64,000 nucleotides of DNA from Paracidovorax valerianellae. GTDB taxonomy: Bacteria > Pseudomonadota > Gammaproteobacteria > Burkholderiales > Burkholderiaceae_C. This document shows, piece after piece, positions 24,686 to 33,183 of the stretch. The notes beneath the pieces are model-generated. The model did not search any database. It saw only the letters and a list, made by a program, of their open reading frames with translations, and had not been told where the DNA came from. Where the stretch lies: positions 1 through 64,000 of the forward strand of contig NZ_FMZC01000012.1 of NCBI RefSeq assembly GCF_900102625.1, given 5' to 3'. The position numbers and the translations under genes are program-made. The number at the start of each line of letters is the position of its first letter. Positions within the stretch are counted from its first letter, which is position 1.

Positions 24686-25711
24686 ATGAACCGATTCTTT
24701 TCCCTTGCAGCCCGTCCCGCATCGAAGCGGCCTGCCTCGCGCCGCCACGCGCTGGCCGCAACGGCAGCGGCGGTGCTGGGCCTGGCCGTGGCGTGGCCCG
24801 CAGCAGCGCAGTCACCCGCCTATCCCTCCAAGCCCATCACTTTCGTCGTGCCGTTCGCGGCCGGCAGCGCGACCGACCAGCTTGCTCGTGCCCTGGGCCA
24901 ATCCGTCACCACCGACACCAAGCAGGCCGTGGTGGTGGACAACAAGGCCGGCGCCAGCGGCATGATCGCCGCGCAGGGCGTGGCAAAGGCAGCGCCGGAC
25001 GGCTACACGGTGCTCATCACCACCAACACCACGCACGCCGCCAACGAGCATCTGTACAAGAAGCTGTCTTATGACCCGGTGAAGGATTTCGTGCCCGTCA
25101 CCGGTCTGGGCAAAGGCGGACAGGTGCTGGTGGTGAACGCTTCTGCGCCCTACAAGAACGTGGGCGACCTGATCGCCGCCGCCAAGAAAAGCCCCGGCAA
25201 GCTCAGCTTCGGCAGCGGCAGTTCATCGAGCCGCGTGGCGGGCGAAATGCTCAAGCAGCTCGCGGGCGTGGACATCCTGCACGTGCCCTATAAGAGCAAC
25301 CCCCTGGCCATCACCGATCTGCTGGGCGGGCAGATCGATCTGATGATCACCGACACCTCCACGGGCGTGCCGCAGATCAAGGCGGGCAAGCTGCGCGCGC
25401 TGGGCTATTCGACCAAGAAGCGGGGCGCTCAACTGCCCGACGTGCCCACCATCGAAGAAGCCGGCGTGAAGGGCTACGACATGGGCTACTGGTTCGCGGC
25501 CTATGTGCCCGCCGGCACACCGGCGCCTGTGGTGGCCCGGCTGAACGAACTGCTGGGCCAGGCGACCAAGAGTGCTGCCGCCCAGTCGTTCTACGACATG
25601 GCAGGCTCCGAAGCGTGGACCACGACGTCCGATGAGCTGGCCAAATTCCAGGCCGCCGAAACCCAGAAATGGGGCCAGGTCATCAAGGCTGCCGGCATCC
25701 AGCCCGAATAG
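24686..25711 (+). CDS. Tripartite tricarboxylate transporter (Bug) substrate-binding protein
   Basis: 341 residues. Signal peptide (RRHALAATAAAVLGLAVAW, cleavage near PAAAQ), then the Bug fold with PSKPITFVVPFAAGSATDQ, VVDNKAGASGMIAAQGVAKA, LHVPYKSNPLAITDLLGGQ and DVPTIEEAG. Perfect AGGAGA ribosome-binding site before the ATG. Such orphan Bug proteins are very numerous in Comamonadaceae and capture carboxylates in the periplasm. Its place behind the AtuA pair suggests uptake or sensing of that pathway's substrate. Confidence 0.93.
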   Translation: MNRFFSLAARPASKRPASRRHALAATAAAVLGLAVAWPAAAQSPAYPSKPITFVVPFAAGSATDQLARALGQSVTTDTKQAVVVDNKAGASGMIAAQGVAKAAPDGYTVLITTNTTHAANEHLYKKLSYDPVKDFVPVTGLGKGGQVLVVNASAPYKNVGDLIAAAKKSPGKLSFGSGSSSSRVAGEMLKQLAGVDILHVPYKSNPLAITDLLGGQIDLMITDTSTGVPQIKAGKLRALGYSTKKRGAQLPDVPTIEEAGVKGYDMGYWFAAYVPAGTPAPVVARLNELLGQATKSAAAQSFYDMAGSEAWTTTSDELAKFQAAETQKWGQVIKAAGIQPE

Positions 25712-25845
25712 TTTTTCTACCGCCGCCTGGCTTGGCTGCCAGGCGCGGTCCCCCCGGGCTCGCACACACCCGCCGCAGCGTACGGCGGGATGGGCGCAGC
25801 CTTGCCTTTCTGCGATGACGCCAACAGAGAACCGGAGACAAGACA

Positions 25846-28029
25846 ATGACTTTTCCGCTGCTTTCGATTCCACCCATTTCCCTCGTTGCGCCGCCGCTGC
25901 GACGCTCCAGAGCGCTTCGCGCCAGGCTGCACACGGCACTGCCCGTGCTGGCCGCGACGCTGCTGGCCGCCTGCGGGGGGAGCGATTCGCCCCTCGCGGC
26001 CACCACGCCGCAGATGCGCCTGTCCATCACCGCCACCGAGGATGTGGCCGGCACCTACGGCAGCGTGGGTGCGTATGAAAAGCTCACCGGCACTTTGCGG
26101 GGTGAGGTCGATCCGGCCGACCCGCGCAACGCGGTGATCCAGGACCTGCAGCTCGCGCCGGTGAATGCGCGCGGCATGGTCGAGTACAGCGCCGACTTCG
26201 TGATGCTGAAACCCAAGGACATGGCCCGCGCCAGCGGCGTGCTGCGCTACGACGCGCCCAACCGCGGCAACATCCTCACGCAGCCCAACCCCGCGACGAC
26301 GCCCGGGGATGCGGTGTACTTCGAGCGTGGCTACGTGATGCTTTACTCCGCCTGGCAGGGCGATGTTCCCAAGACCACGCCGGCCCGCCTGACCGTGACG
26401 GTGCCGGTCGCCAGGAACAAGGACGGCAGCACCATCACCGGCCCGTACCGCACCGAACTCGTGCCCACCTCTGCCGTGCCCGCCATGGCGCTGCCTGGCG
26501 GCGTGTTCAACGGCACGATGATTCCGTACGAGCCCGCCAGCCTGGACAACACGCAGCCGGGCTATTCGCTCACCCGCCGGCGCAACGAGACCGACACGCG
26601 CGAACCGGTGCCCGCGGGGCAGTGGAAGTTCGCCACCTGCGACGCGGCCGCCAATCCCTTCCCTGGCACCCCCAGCCCGGCCAGCGTGTGCCTGCAGGGC
26701 GGGTTCGATCCGCAGTACCTGTACGAACTGGTGTACGTGGCCAAGGACCCGAAGGTCATGGGCGTCGGCCTGGCCGCGCTGCGCGACACGGTGAGCTTCT
26801 TCCGCAGCGCTGCGGCCGATGCCGAAGGCAGGGCCAACCCGGTGGCTGGCCGCATCCAGTCCACGCTGGGGCAGGGCACATCGCAGTCGGGCAACGCGAT
26901 GAAGACCTTCCTGCACCTGGGCTTCAACCAGTCGCTGCGGGGCGGCAAGGTGTTCGACGGCATGTTCGCCCACGTGGCCGCGCGCCAGACCAACATCAAT
27001 ACGCGCTTTGCCGTACCGGGCGGTGGCGGCGGCCTGCGCACCGACCACACGGCCTTCGGCCAGACGGCGCCGCGCGGCCTGGACAAGGATTACAACGACG
27101 AGGTCAGCGGCCGCCAGGGCGGGGTGATGAAGCGCTGCGCCGCCACCGACACCTGCCCCAAGTTCTTCCTGGGCCTGTCGGGCACGGAGTTCTGGCAACT
27201 GCAGGGCTCGCCGGTGCTGACCGATGCCGACGGCCTGCGCGACATCGCCCAGCCCGCCAATGCGCGCATCTACTACTACGCCAGCACCCAGCACGGCGGC
27301 ACCGGTGGAACCGAGAGCATCAGCTACGCGCCCACGCGCAACGTGTACCCGGCCGGCACGGTGGTGCACTTCACCGACACCTTCCGCGCGCTGTTCATCG
27401 CGCTGGAAGACTGGGTGGTTCGCGGCACCGAGCCGCCGGCCAGCCAGGTGCCCAAGGTGGCCGACGGCACGCTCGTGCCGCCCGCCAAGCTGGTGTATCC
27501 GGCCATGCGGGGGTTGAGCTGGAACGTGGGCGGCACGCCGACCGCGATCCCGGCGTTCAACTACCTCGCGCGCTACAACGGCTTCTCGCTGCTCGACTTC
27601 GGGCCGCAGTACATCCCGCAGGATGAAGCCGGCATCGCCACGCTGCAGCCACCGCGCGCGGTTGGCCGCGACTACGCCATCCTCGTGCCGCAGGTGGACC
27701 CGTCCACGGGCCTGGCCCGCGCCGGCATCCATAGCGTGGAGGCACGTGCGCCGCTGGGCACGAGCATCGAGTTCAACTACGTGGCCACGCCGGGCATTAC
27801 CGACCTGTCGAACCTCACGGGCAGCTTCATTCCGTTCCACAAGACGCGCGCAGCGCGGCTGGCGGCGGGCGATGTGCGGCCTTCCCTGGAAGAGCTGTAC
27901 GGCACCCAGGCCGGCTATGTGGCGGCGGTCACCCAGGCTGCGGACTCGCTGGTGGCGGCGCGCCTGCTGTTGCGGCGCGATGCGGATGCGCTGGTGGCCA
28001 AGGCCAAAACGGCTGCGGTGCTTCCCTGA
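25846..28029 (+). CDS. Alpha/beta-hydrolase domain lipoprotein
   Basis: 727 residues. The lipobox LLAAC near residue 43 predicts a lipoprotein. The remainder fits the large alpha/beta-hydrolase-domain family (Abhydrolase_10 type). A nucleophile-elbow candidate GTSQSGN lies near residue 347, followed by MKTFLHLGFN; Asp and His partners are not assigned with certainty, though HTAFGQ and QHGGTGGTE are conserved-looking. It closes the LysR-AtuA-Bug module and is probably an esterase or lactonase acting on the extracytoplasmic substrate. AT content drops only after its stop, where the repeat copy 2 begins. Confidence 0.75.
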   Translation: MTFPLLSIPPISLVAPPLRRSRALRARLHTALPVLAATLLAACGGSDSPLAATTPQMRLSITATEDVAGTYGSVGAYEKLTGTLRGEVDPADPRNAVIQDLQLAPVNARGMVEYSADFVMLKPKDMARASGVLRYDAPNRGNILTQPNPATTPGDAVYFERGYVMLYSAWQGDVPKTTPARLTVTVPVARNKDGSTITGPYRTELVPTSAVPAMALPGGVFNGTMIPYEPASLDNTQPGYSLTRRRNETDTREPVPAGQWKFATCDAAANPFPGTPSPASVCLQGGFDPQYLYELVYVAKDPKVMGVGLAALRDTVSFFRSAAADAEGRANPVAGRIQSTLGQGTSQSGNAMKTFLHLGFNQSLRGGKVFDGMFAHVAARQTNINTRFAVPGGGGGLRTDHTAFGQTAPRGLDKDYNDEVSGRQGGVMKRCAATDTCPKFFLGLSGTEFWQLQGSPVLTDADGLRDIAQPANARIYYYASTQHGGTGGTESISYAPTRNVYPAGTVVHFTDTFRALFIALEDWVVRGTEPPASQVPKVADGTLVPPAKLVYPAMRGLSWNVGGTPTAIPAFNYLARYNGFSLLDFGPQYIPQDEAGIATLQPPRAVGRDYAILVPQVDPSTGLARAGIHSVEARAPLGTSIEFNYVATPGITDLSNLTGSFIPFHKTRAARLAAGDVRPSLEELYGTQAGYVAAVTQAADSLVAARLLLRRDADALVAKAKTAAVLP

Positions 28030-28070
28030 GGGTTAAGCGGGAAGAGAAACGCTGCGGCAACGGTTTGGAT

Positions 28071-28125
28071 CGAAATAGGCCGCCACCGCAGTGTTCATTG
28101 GCTATGTAGCTATTAATTCGATAGC
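28071..28125 (+). repeat. Short interspersed repeat, copy 2
   Basis: 28071-28092 is identical to 21702-21723, followed by the palindrome GCTATTAATTCGATAGC at 28109-28125. The palindrome overlaps the 3' end of the MocR gene and supplies its last codons and stop (MLSN). Confidence 0.8.
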
Positions 28126-29579
28126 ATGCGGTCTTCTTGACTGTTTTGGCTGTCGTGGCCCAGGGCGCAGGCCAGCGCCCCGACGGTGCGCAAGGCCTCG
28201 TCGAACCGCGCTGCGGCCGGGTGGCCGTAGTTGATGCGAACGCAGTGCGAAAAGCGCCGGTCGGTGGAAAACACCTGGCCCGGCGCCAGGCTGATGCCCT
28301 GGCCTTGCGCCGCGCGGTGCAGTGCGAGCGCGTCCACCGGCGGCGGCAATTCCACCCACAGAAAGTACCCGCCCTCGGGCCGCGATACGCGCGTGCCGTG
28401 TGGAAAGTGCTGCGCGATCAACGCGAGGGCCCGTGCCTGCTGTTGCGCCAGCGTGCCGCGCAGTTGGCGCAGGTGCCGGTCGTAGCCGCCCTGGTCCAGA
28501 TACTCCGACAGCGCCTGCTGCGACGGCGTGGCGGTCGAGAGCGTGGTCATCAGTTTCAGCCGCTGCACCGCCCCGGCGAAGCGGCCCGCGGCCACCCAGC
28601 CCACGCGATAGCCGGGTGCCAGGCATTTGCTGAACGAGCTGCAGTGCAGCACCAGGCCTTGCGCATCGAACGCCTTGGCCGGTGGCGGGCGGCGCGGGGC
28701 GAAGTGCAGTTCGCCGTACACATCGTCTTCGATCAGCGGCACGCCGTGGCGGGCCAGCAGCGCCACCAGCGCCTGTTTGCGCTCTTCGGGCATGGTGCTG
28801 CCCAGCGGGTTCTGGAAGGTGGGCATCAGCCAGCAGGCCTTGACCGGGTGCGTGTGCAGCGCGCGCTCCAACGCGGCCAGATCGATGCCTTCGCGCGGAT
28901 GCGTGGTGATTTCCACGGCGCGCAGCCGCAGCCGCTCCAGCGCCTGCAGTGCGGCATAGAAAGTGGGCGACTCCAGCACCACGATGTCGCCCGGCTGCGT
29001 GATGGCTTCCAGGCACAGGTTGAGGGCCTCCATCGCGCCATTGGTGGTCACGATCTCGGCGGCGTCCACCGCCATGCCGTGCAGCCGGTAGCGCAGGGCG
29101 ATCTGCTGGCGCAGCCGCTCGTCGCCCGGCGCCAGGCTTTGCACGATGGCGGCCGGGTCCAATCGCCGCATGCCGCTGGACAGGCAACGCGCCAGCCGCG
29201 CCAGGGGGAAAAGCTCGGGCCCCGGAAAGGCCGACCCCAGCGGCACGAGGTACGGGTCGCGCGCCGAACCCAGCACTTCGAAGACCAGATCGCTGATCTC
29301 CACCCCGCTGGAGCCATCGCGCGGCGCGGAGGGCTGTGGCTCGGCCGGAACGCGGTCCGTGGCGGACGTTTGCCGGTTGCTCACGTAATAGCCGGAGCGC
29401 GGCCGTGCGTGGACCAGGCCCTGGGCTTCCAGCAGGTCATAGGCTGCAAACACGGTGGAGGGGCTGATGCCGCGCGCCCGGCTGGTTTCCCGCACCGACG
29501 GCATGCGGTCGCCCGCACGCAGGGCGCCGCTGTGGATCAGTTGGGCGAGGGCGTCGGCATGCAGTTCGTAGCGTTTCAT
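28113..29579 (-). CDS. MocR-type regulator (GntR HTH plus aminotransferase domain)
   Basis: 488 residues. GntR-like HTH at the N terminus (HSGALRAGDRMPSVRETSRA, SPSTVFAAYDLLEAQG) joined by a linker to a fold-type I PLP domain. The PLP lysine is in CSSFSKCLAPGYRVGW (near residue 305). MocR proteins sense PLP-linked amines and control neighbouring genes; here the divergent neighbour is the cytochrome c gene at 29755. The ATG at 29579 is chosen because the HTH family starts there; no strong ribosome-binding site. The last four codons come from a dispersed palindrome. Confidence 0.9.
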   Translation of the reverse strand: MKRYELHADALAQLIHSGALRAGDRMPSVRETSRARGISPSTVFAAYDLLEAQGLVHARPRSGYYVSNRQTSATDRVPAEPQPSAPRDGSSGVEISDLVFEVLGSARDPYLVPLGSAFPGPELFPLARLARCLSSGMRRLDPAAIVQSLAPGDERLRQQIALRYRLHGMAVDAAEIVTTNGAMEALNLCLEAITQPGDIVVLESPTFYAALQALERLRLRAVEITTHPREGIDLAALERALHTHPVKACWLMPTFQNPLGSTMPEERKQALVALLARHGVPLIEDDVYGELHFAPRRPPPAKAFDAQGLVLHCSSFSKCLAPGYRVGWVAAGRFAGAVQRLKLMTTLSTATPSQQALSEYLDQGGYDRHLRQLRGTLAQQQARALALIAQHFPHGTRVSRPEGGYFLWVELPPPVDALALHRAAQGQGISLAPGQVFSTDRRFSHCVRINYGHPAAARFDEALRTVGALACALGHDSQNSQEDRMLSN

Positions 29580-29754
29580 GGCAGGGCAGGGCAGTCGGGG
29601 AATCAGCCACGGCCCACGCGTGGGCACATGTGGCCATGGGTTGGCAGGATGCAACTGATCCGTATTTTTACGGGCGAACTGAATCTGTACTGTTTTGATG
29701 CAGGTGCGTAGAGTCTCGCCATGGCACAAAAAAACGAATCCGAGGCCTGACCCG

Positions 29755-30576
29755 ATGAAACACCTTGCACGCGCAGTCCTGCGCCTTGCCTTGCCAGCAT
29801 TGTTGTTGGCCACGGCGGTATTCGCCGCGCCAGCCGCCACCGCAGCGCCGGCCGACGGGCGTTTGCCCGGTGAGCAGCCCGCTGGCGGGCTGGGCGACCG
29901 CGTGCTGGCCTGCACGGCCTGCCACGGCAGGGAAGGGCGCGCGACGCAAGAGGGCTACTTTCCGCGCATCGCTGGCAAGCCCGCAGGGTACCTGTACCAC
30001 CAGTTGCTCAATTTCCGCGATGGCCGCCGCAGCTATCCGCAGATGTCGTACCTGCTCGAGCACATGACGGACGACTACCTGCGCGAAATCGCGGCGCATT
30101 TCGCAGCGCTGGACTTGCCATATCCACCGCCGCTGGCGCCCCAGGCACCGCCTTCCGCGCTGGAACGGGGGCGGGCGCTGGTGCTGCAGGGCGACGCGGC
30201 GCGCGGCATTCCGGCCTGCGTGCAGTGCCACGGTGCGGCCATGACGGGTGTTGCGCCAGCCATTCCGGGCCTGCTGGGATTGCCGCGCGACTATCTCAAC
30301 AGCCAGATCGGTGCCTGGCAAACCGGGCAGCGGCGCGCGCAAGCACCAGACTGCATGGCCCACGTGGCGCGGCAGCTCACGCCGGAAGACGTCAGCGCGG
30401 TCACCGCCTGGCTGTCGGCGCAGCCGGTGCAGGGCACGGCCAAGCCTGCCACCGCACTGCCTGCCGGGCTGCCGATGGCCTGCGGGGGCGTCACGGACGG
30501 GGTGGCGGCAATGCCCGTCTCTGCGTCCGGCGATCGGGATCGGGCCCCCGGCACAAACGCGGGAGCAACGCGATGA
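29755..30576 (+). CDS. Di-haem c-type cytochrome
   Basis: 273 residues. Signal peptide (LARAVLRLALPALLLATAVF, cleavage near AAPA), so periplasmic. Two haem sites, CTACH (near 59) and CVQCH (near 157), each in a cytochrome c4-like half with later Met ligand candidates (MSYL, MAHV). It resembles the cytochrome c553/c4 type. GAGG precedes the ATG. Its stop overlaps the next cytochrome gene (ATGA), so the two are one operon and probably one electron-transfer chain. Confidence 0.9.
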   Translation: MKHLARAVLRLALPALLLATAVFAAPAATAAPADGRLPGEQPAGGLGDRVLACTACHGREGRATQEGYFPRIAGKPAGYLYHQLLNFRDGRRSYPQMSYLLEHMTDDYLREIAAHFAALDLPYPPPLAPQAPPSALERGRALVLQGDAARGIPACVQCHGAAMTGVAPAIPGLLGLPRDYLNSQIGAWQTGQRRAQAPDCMAHVARQLTPEDVSAVTAWLSAQPVQGTAKPATALPAGLPMACGGVTDGVAAMPVSASGDRDRAPGTNAGATR

Positions 30577-31856
30577 GCCGCCTGTTGAAAGGGTTGGTGG
30601 TGCTGGTGCTGCTCGCCGCCGCGGCCTGTGCGGCGGTGGTGTTTCTCAACCTGCGGGGCGAAGCGCCCCTGTCGCCACAGGACAGCCCGCTGACGCAGGC
30701 TGCTCCGGAACTGGTACAGCGGGGCGAATACCTGGCACGTGCCGGCAACTGCATGTCGTGCCACACGGCGCAGGGCGGGGCGCCTTTTGCGGGCGGCCGC
30801 GGCGTGGAGACGCCTTTCGGCGTGGTCTTCGCCAGCAATCTCACGCCCGACGCCGCCACCGGCCTTGGCCAGTGGACCGCCGCGGAGTTCTGGCGCGCCA
30901 TGCACAACGGGCGTTCCCGAGACGGCCGCCTGCTGTACCCGGCCTTTCCGTACCCCAACTACACCCACGTCACGCGCGAGGATTCCGACGCGATCTACGC
31001 CTATCTTCGTAGCCTGCCGCCCGTGCAGCGGGCCAATACGCCGCATGCCTTGGCTTTCCCGTTCAGCACGCAGGCGGCGCTGGCCGGCTGGCGTGCGCTG
31101 TTCTTCCGGCCGGGCGCGCTTGAACCGGACGCGCAGCAGTCGGCCGACTGGAATCGCGGGGCGTACCTGGTCCAGGGGCTGGGTCACTGCGCTGCTTGCC
31201 ACAGCCCGCGCAACGCCTTCGGCGCCACGAGCGAATCGCGCGCGTTTCGCGGAGGGCTCATCCCGGTGCAGAACTGGTATGCGCCGGCACTCAATGCCGC
31301 CTCCGAAGCGGGCGTGGCGGATTGGCCGCAAGAGGACGTGATGACACTGCTGCGCACCGGCGTGGCGCCGCGCGGATCGGTCATCGGGCCCATGGCGGAA
31401 GTCGTGTTTCGCAGCACGCAGTACCTGAACGACGCCGACCTGCGGGCCATGGCGGTCTATCTGCGGGCGCTGCCTGCGCACGAGCGCCAGGCTCCAGCGG
31501 CTGTGGCGCCCTCGCCGTCGTCCATGGCGCGCGGCGGCACGGTGTATGCCCAGCAGTGCGCGCAATGCCACGGCGAAAAGGGCGAGGGGCGGGCGGGTGC
31601 GTTTCCCGCGCTGGCCGGCAACCGGGCCGTCACGATGGAAAGCCCGACCAATCTGATCAGGATGGTGCTGCTGGGCGGGTACCCGCCCACCACGGCCGGC
31701 AACCCGCGTCCCTTCGGCATGCCGCCATTTCGCCAGGTGCTGAGCGACGAAGAGGTGGCCGCCGTATCGACCTACGTGCGCAACACCTGGGGCAATCAGG
31801 CGGCCAGTGTGGGTACGATGGACGTCTACCGCGCCCGCGAAGGACGCAGTCCTTGA
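30573..31856 (+). CDS. Tri-haem membrane-anchored cytochrome c
   Basis: 427 residues. An N-terminal anchor (residues 6-25) and three haem sites: CMSCH (near 64), CAACH (near 207) and CAQCH (near 330). The layout matches the cytochrome c subunit of membrane alcohol, aldehyde or gluconate dehydrogenases (AdhB-like), with the typical GRGVETPFGVVFASNLTPD block. No dehydrogenase subunit lies beside it, so the partner may be elsewhere or the pair may feed an oxidase. Confidence 0.92.
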   Translation: MSRLLKGLVVLVLLAAAACAAVVFLNLRGEAPLSPQDSPLTQAAPELVQRGEYLARAGNCMSCHTAQGGAPFAGGRGVETPFGVVFASNLTPDAATGLGQWTAAEFWRAMHNGRSRDGRLLYPAFPYPNYTHVTREDSDAIYAYLRSLPPVQRANTPHALAFPFSTQAALAGWRALFFRPGALEPDAQQSADWNRGAYLVQGLGHCAACHSPRNAFGATSESRAFRGGLIPVQNWYAPALNAASEAGVADWPQEDVMTLLRTGVAPRGSVIGPMAEVVFRSTQYLNDADLRAMAVYLRALPAHERQAPAAVAPSPSSMARGGTVYAQQCAQCHGEKGEGRAGAFPALAGNRAVTMESPTNLIRMVLLGGYPPTTAGNPRPFGMPPFRQVLSDEEVAAVSTYVRNTWGNQAASVGTMDVYRAREGRSP

Positions 31857-31879
31857 GACCTCCTCATCTCATCCACTCC

Positions 31880-32278
31880 ATGCAAGACCCGGCTTCTCCC
31901 GTTTCTCTCGCCCCTCCAATCCGTGACGCCACCGCCGCCGATTGGTGGGTCGTCTGCCTGTGCGCTGGCTGGTGCGGCGTGTGCCGCGATTACCAGGCCG
32001 TATTCGACACGATTGCCAAGGCCCATCCGCAGGTCCGTTTCCTGTGGGTGGACATCGAGGACGAAGAAGATCTGGCCGGCGATCTGGATGTGGAAACCTT
32101 CCCCACCCTGCTCATTGCCGACGCTGGCGGCGCGCGTTTTCTCGGCCCCTTGCTGCCTCAGCCGGGCGTGCTGACTCGGCTGCTGGACAGCCTGGCGTCC
32201 CAGCCTTCCCCGCCGGCAGGCGCGCGCGATCCGCAGGCCCAGGCGTTGATCGAGCGGATTCGAGAGGCTCGGCCATAG
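31880..32278 (+). CDS. Thioredoxin family protein
   Basis: 132 residues, no signal peptide. The active-site motif is WCGVC (near residue 31), followed by FLWVDIEDEEDLAGDLDVE and the cis-Pro loop TFPTLL. It is a short thioredoxin-like domain with a Pro-rich C-terminal extension. It begins 23 bases after the tri-haem cytochrome gene and may share its operon; a role in cytochrome maturation is possible but its cytoplasmic location argues for general disulfide reduction. Confidence 0.85.
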   Translation: MQDPASPVSLAPPIRDATAADWWVVCLCAGWCGVCRDYQAVFDTIAKAHPQVRFLWVDIEDEEDLAGDLDVETFPTLLIADAGGARFLGPLLPQPGVLTRLLDSLASQPSPPAGARDPQAQALIERIREARP

Positions 32279-32351
32279 CCTCCGCCACAGGGCCCATCCT
32301 CTCGGCAGCGCGGCAGACCGTGGCGCCAATGCAAATTGCATGCCGCCGCCT

Positions 32352-32380
32352 TTGCAAAGCAGCGCGCGACAGGCTACAAT
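32352..32380 (+). promoter_or_regulatory. Sigma70 promoter of the rimP-nusA-infB operon
   Basis: A -35 box TTGCAA (32352-32357) and a -10 box TACAAT (32375-32380) separated by 17 bases. The expected start is near 32387, giving a leader of about 130 bases before rimP with a hairpin at 32397-32427. Confidence 0.75.
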
Positions 32381-32396
32381 CCGGGCTTCACGGCCA

Positions 32397-32427
32397 AACG
32401 GGCGGGTACCCACCGCCCGTTTTTTTT
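32397..32427 (+). terminator. Intrinsic terminator/attenuator in the rimP leader
   Basis: Stem ACGGGCGG/CCGCCCGT with eight T immediately after it, about ten bases into the predicted transcript. Flanking CGGCC (32391-32395) and GGCCG (32428-32432) can form an outer helix that pulls part of the T run into pairing, so two competing structures are possible. It could be an attenuator for the operon, or simply the terminator of upstream genes. Confidence 0.65.
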
Positions 32428-32518
32428 GGCCGTTCGCTTTTGGAGCTCGAAGCTGCCCTGGAAGGTCCTAGGTGGTTATCGGGTTTTTTGTACTTCTGGA
32501 TACTGAACAGAACAACAC

Positions 32519-33109
32519 GTGGCATTGCAGCAGATCGTCGAACAAACCGTGACCGGGCTGGGCTATGACCTGGTGGAGATTGAACGCTCCGCCGGCGGCC
32601 TGCTGCGCATCACCATCGATTTGCCTTGGCAGGCGCCCGTGGAGGGCGAGCCTGCGCTGCCCGAGCAGTTCATCACCGTCGAAGATTGCGAAAAAGTCAC
32701 GCGCCAGTTGCAGTTCGCGCTGGAAGTCGATGGCGCCGAATACAAGCGGCTGGAAGTTTCATCGCCCGGTATCGATCGGCCGCTGCGCCACGAGCAGGAC
32801 TTCATCCGTTTCACCGGCCACATGGTCGACCTCACGCTCAAGGCCCCCATCGGCGAAGCCGGGGGTGGGCAGGTCAACGCCAACCGCAAGAAATTCCGAG
32901 GCACGCTGGAGCGTACCGAAGCCGGTGGCTGGCAGGTCGTGTGGAGCGAAGAACCGCCCGTGAAGCCCGGGCAGAGAGTGAGCAAAAAACGCGTTCCTGC
33001 ACCGTTGCAGGCGATGGGCTTCACGCTGGACGAACTGCGCGATGCGCGCCTGGCGTCCATCGTCGATTTCAAGGGGCGGGGATCGAAAGACGAGCCCGCC
33101 CAGGCCTGA
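32519..33109 (+). CDS. rimP: Ribosome maturation factor RimP
   Basis: 196 residues; needed for 30S subunit maturation. GTG start. The N-terminal domain includes LGYDLVEIERS and LLRITIDLP, then ITVEDCEKVTRQLQFAL and VSSPGIDRPL; the C-terminal SH3-like half carries an insertion (about residues 112-155) that makes it longer than the usual 150-160. First gene of rimP-nusA-infB-rbfA-truB-typA. Confidence 0.95.
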   Translation: MALQQIVEQTVTGLGYDLVEIERSAGGLLRITIDLPWQAPVEGEPALPEQFITVEDCEKVTRQLQFALEVDGAEYKRLEVSSPGIDRPLRHEQDFIRFTGHMVDLTLKAPIGEAGGGQVNANRKKFRGTLERTEAGGWQVVWSEEPPVKPGQRVSKKRVPAPLQAMGFTLDELRDARLASIVDFKGRGSKDEPAQA

Positions 33110-33183
33110 CACACCGAACAAATGCAAAGGTTGACGCGCTCTGCGCGGGGGCCTTCAAGAGATTGAAATAGGAGAGTCGTCGC

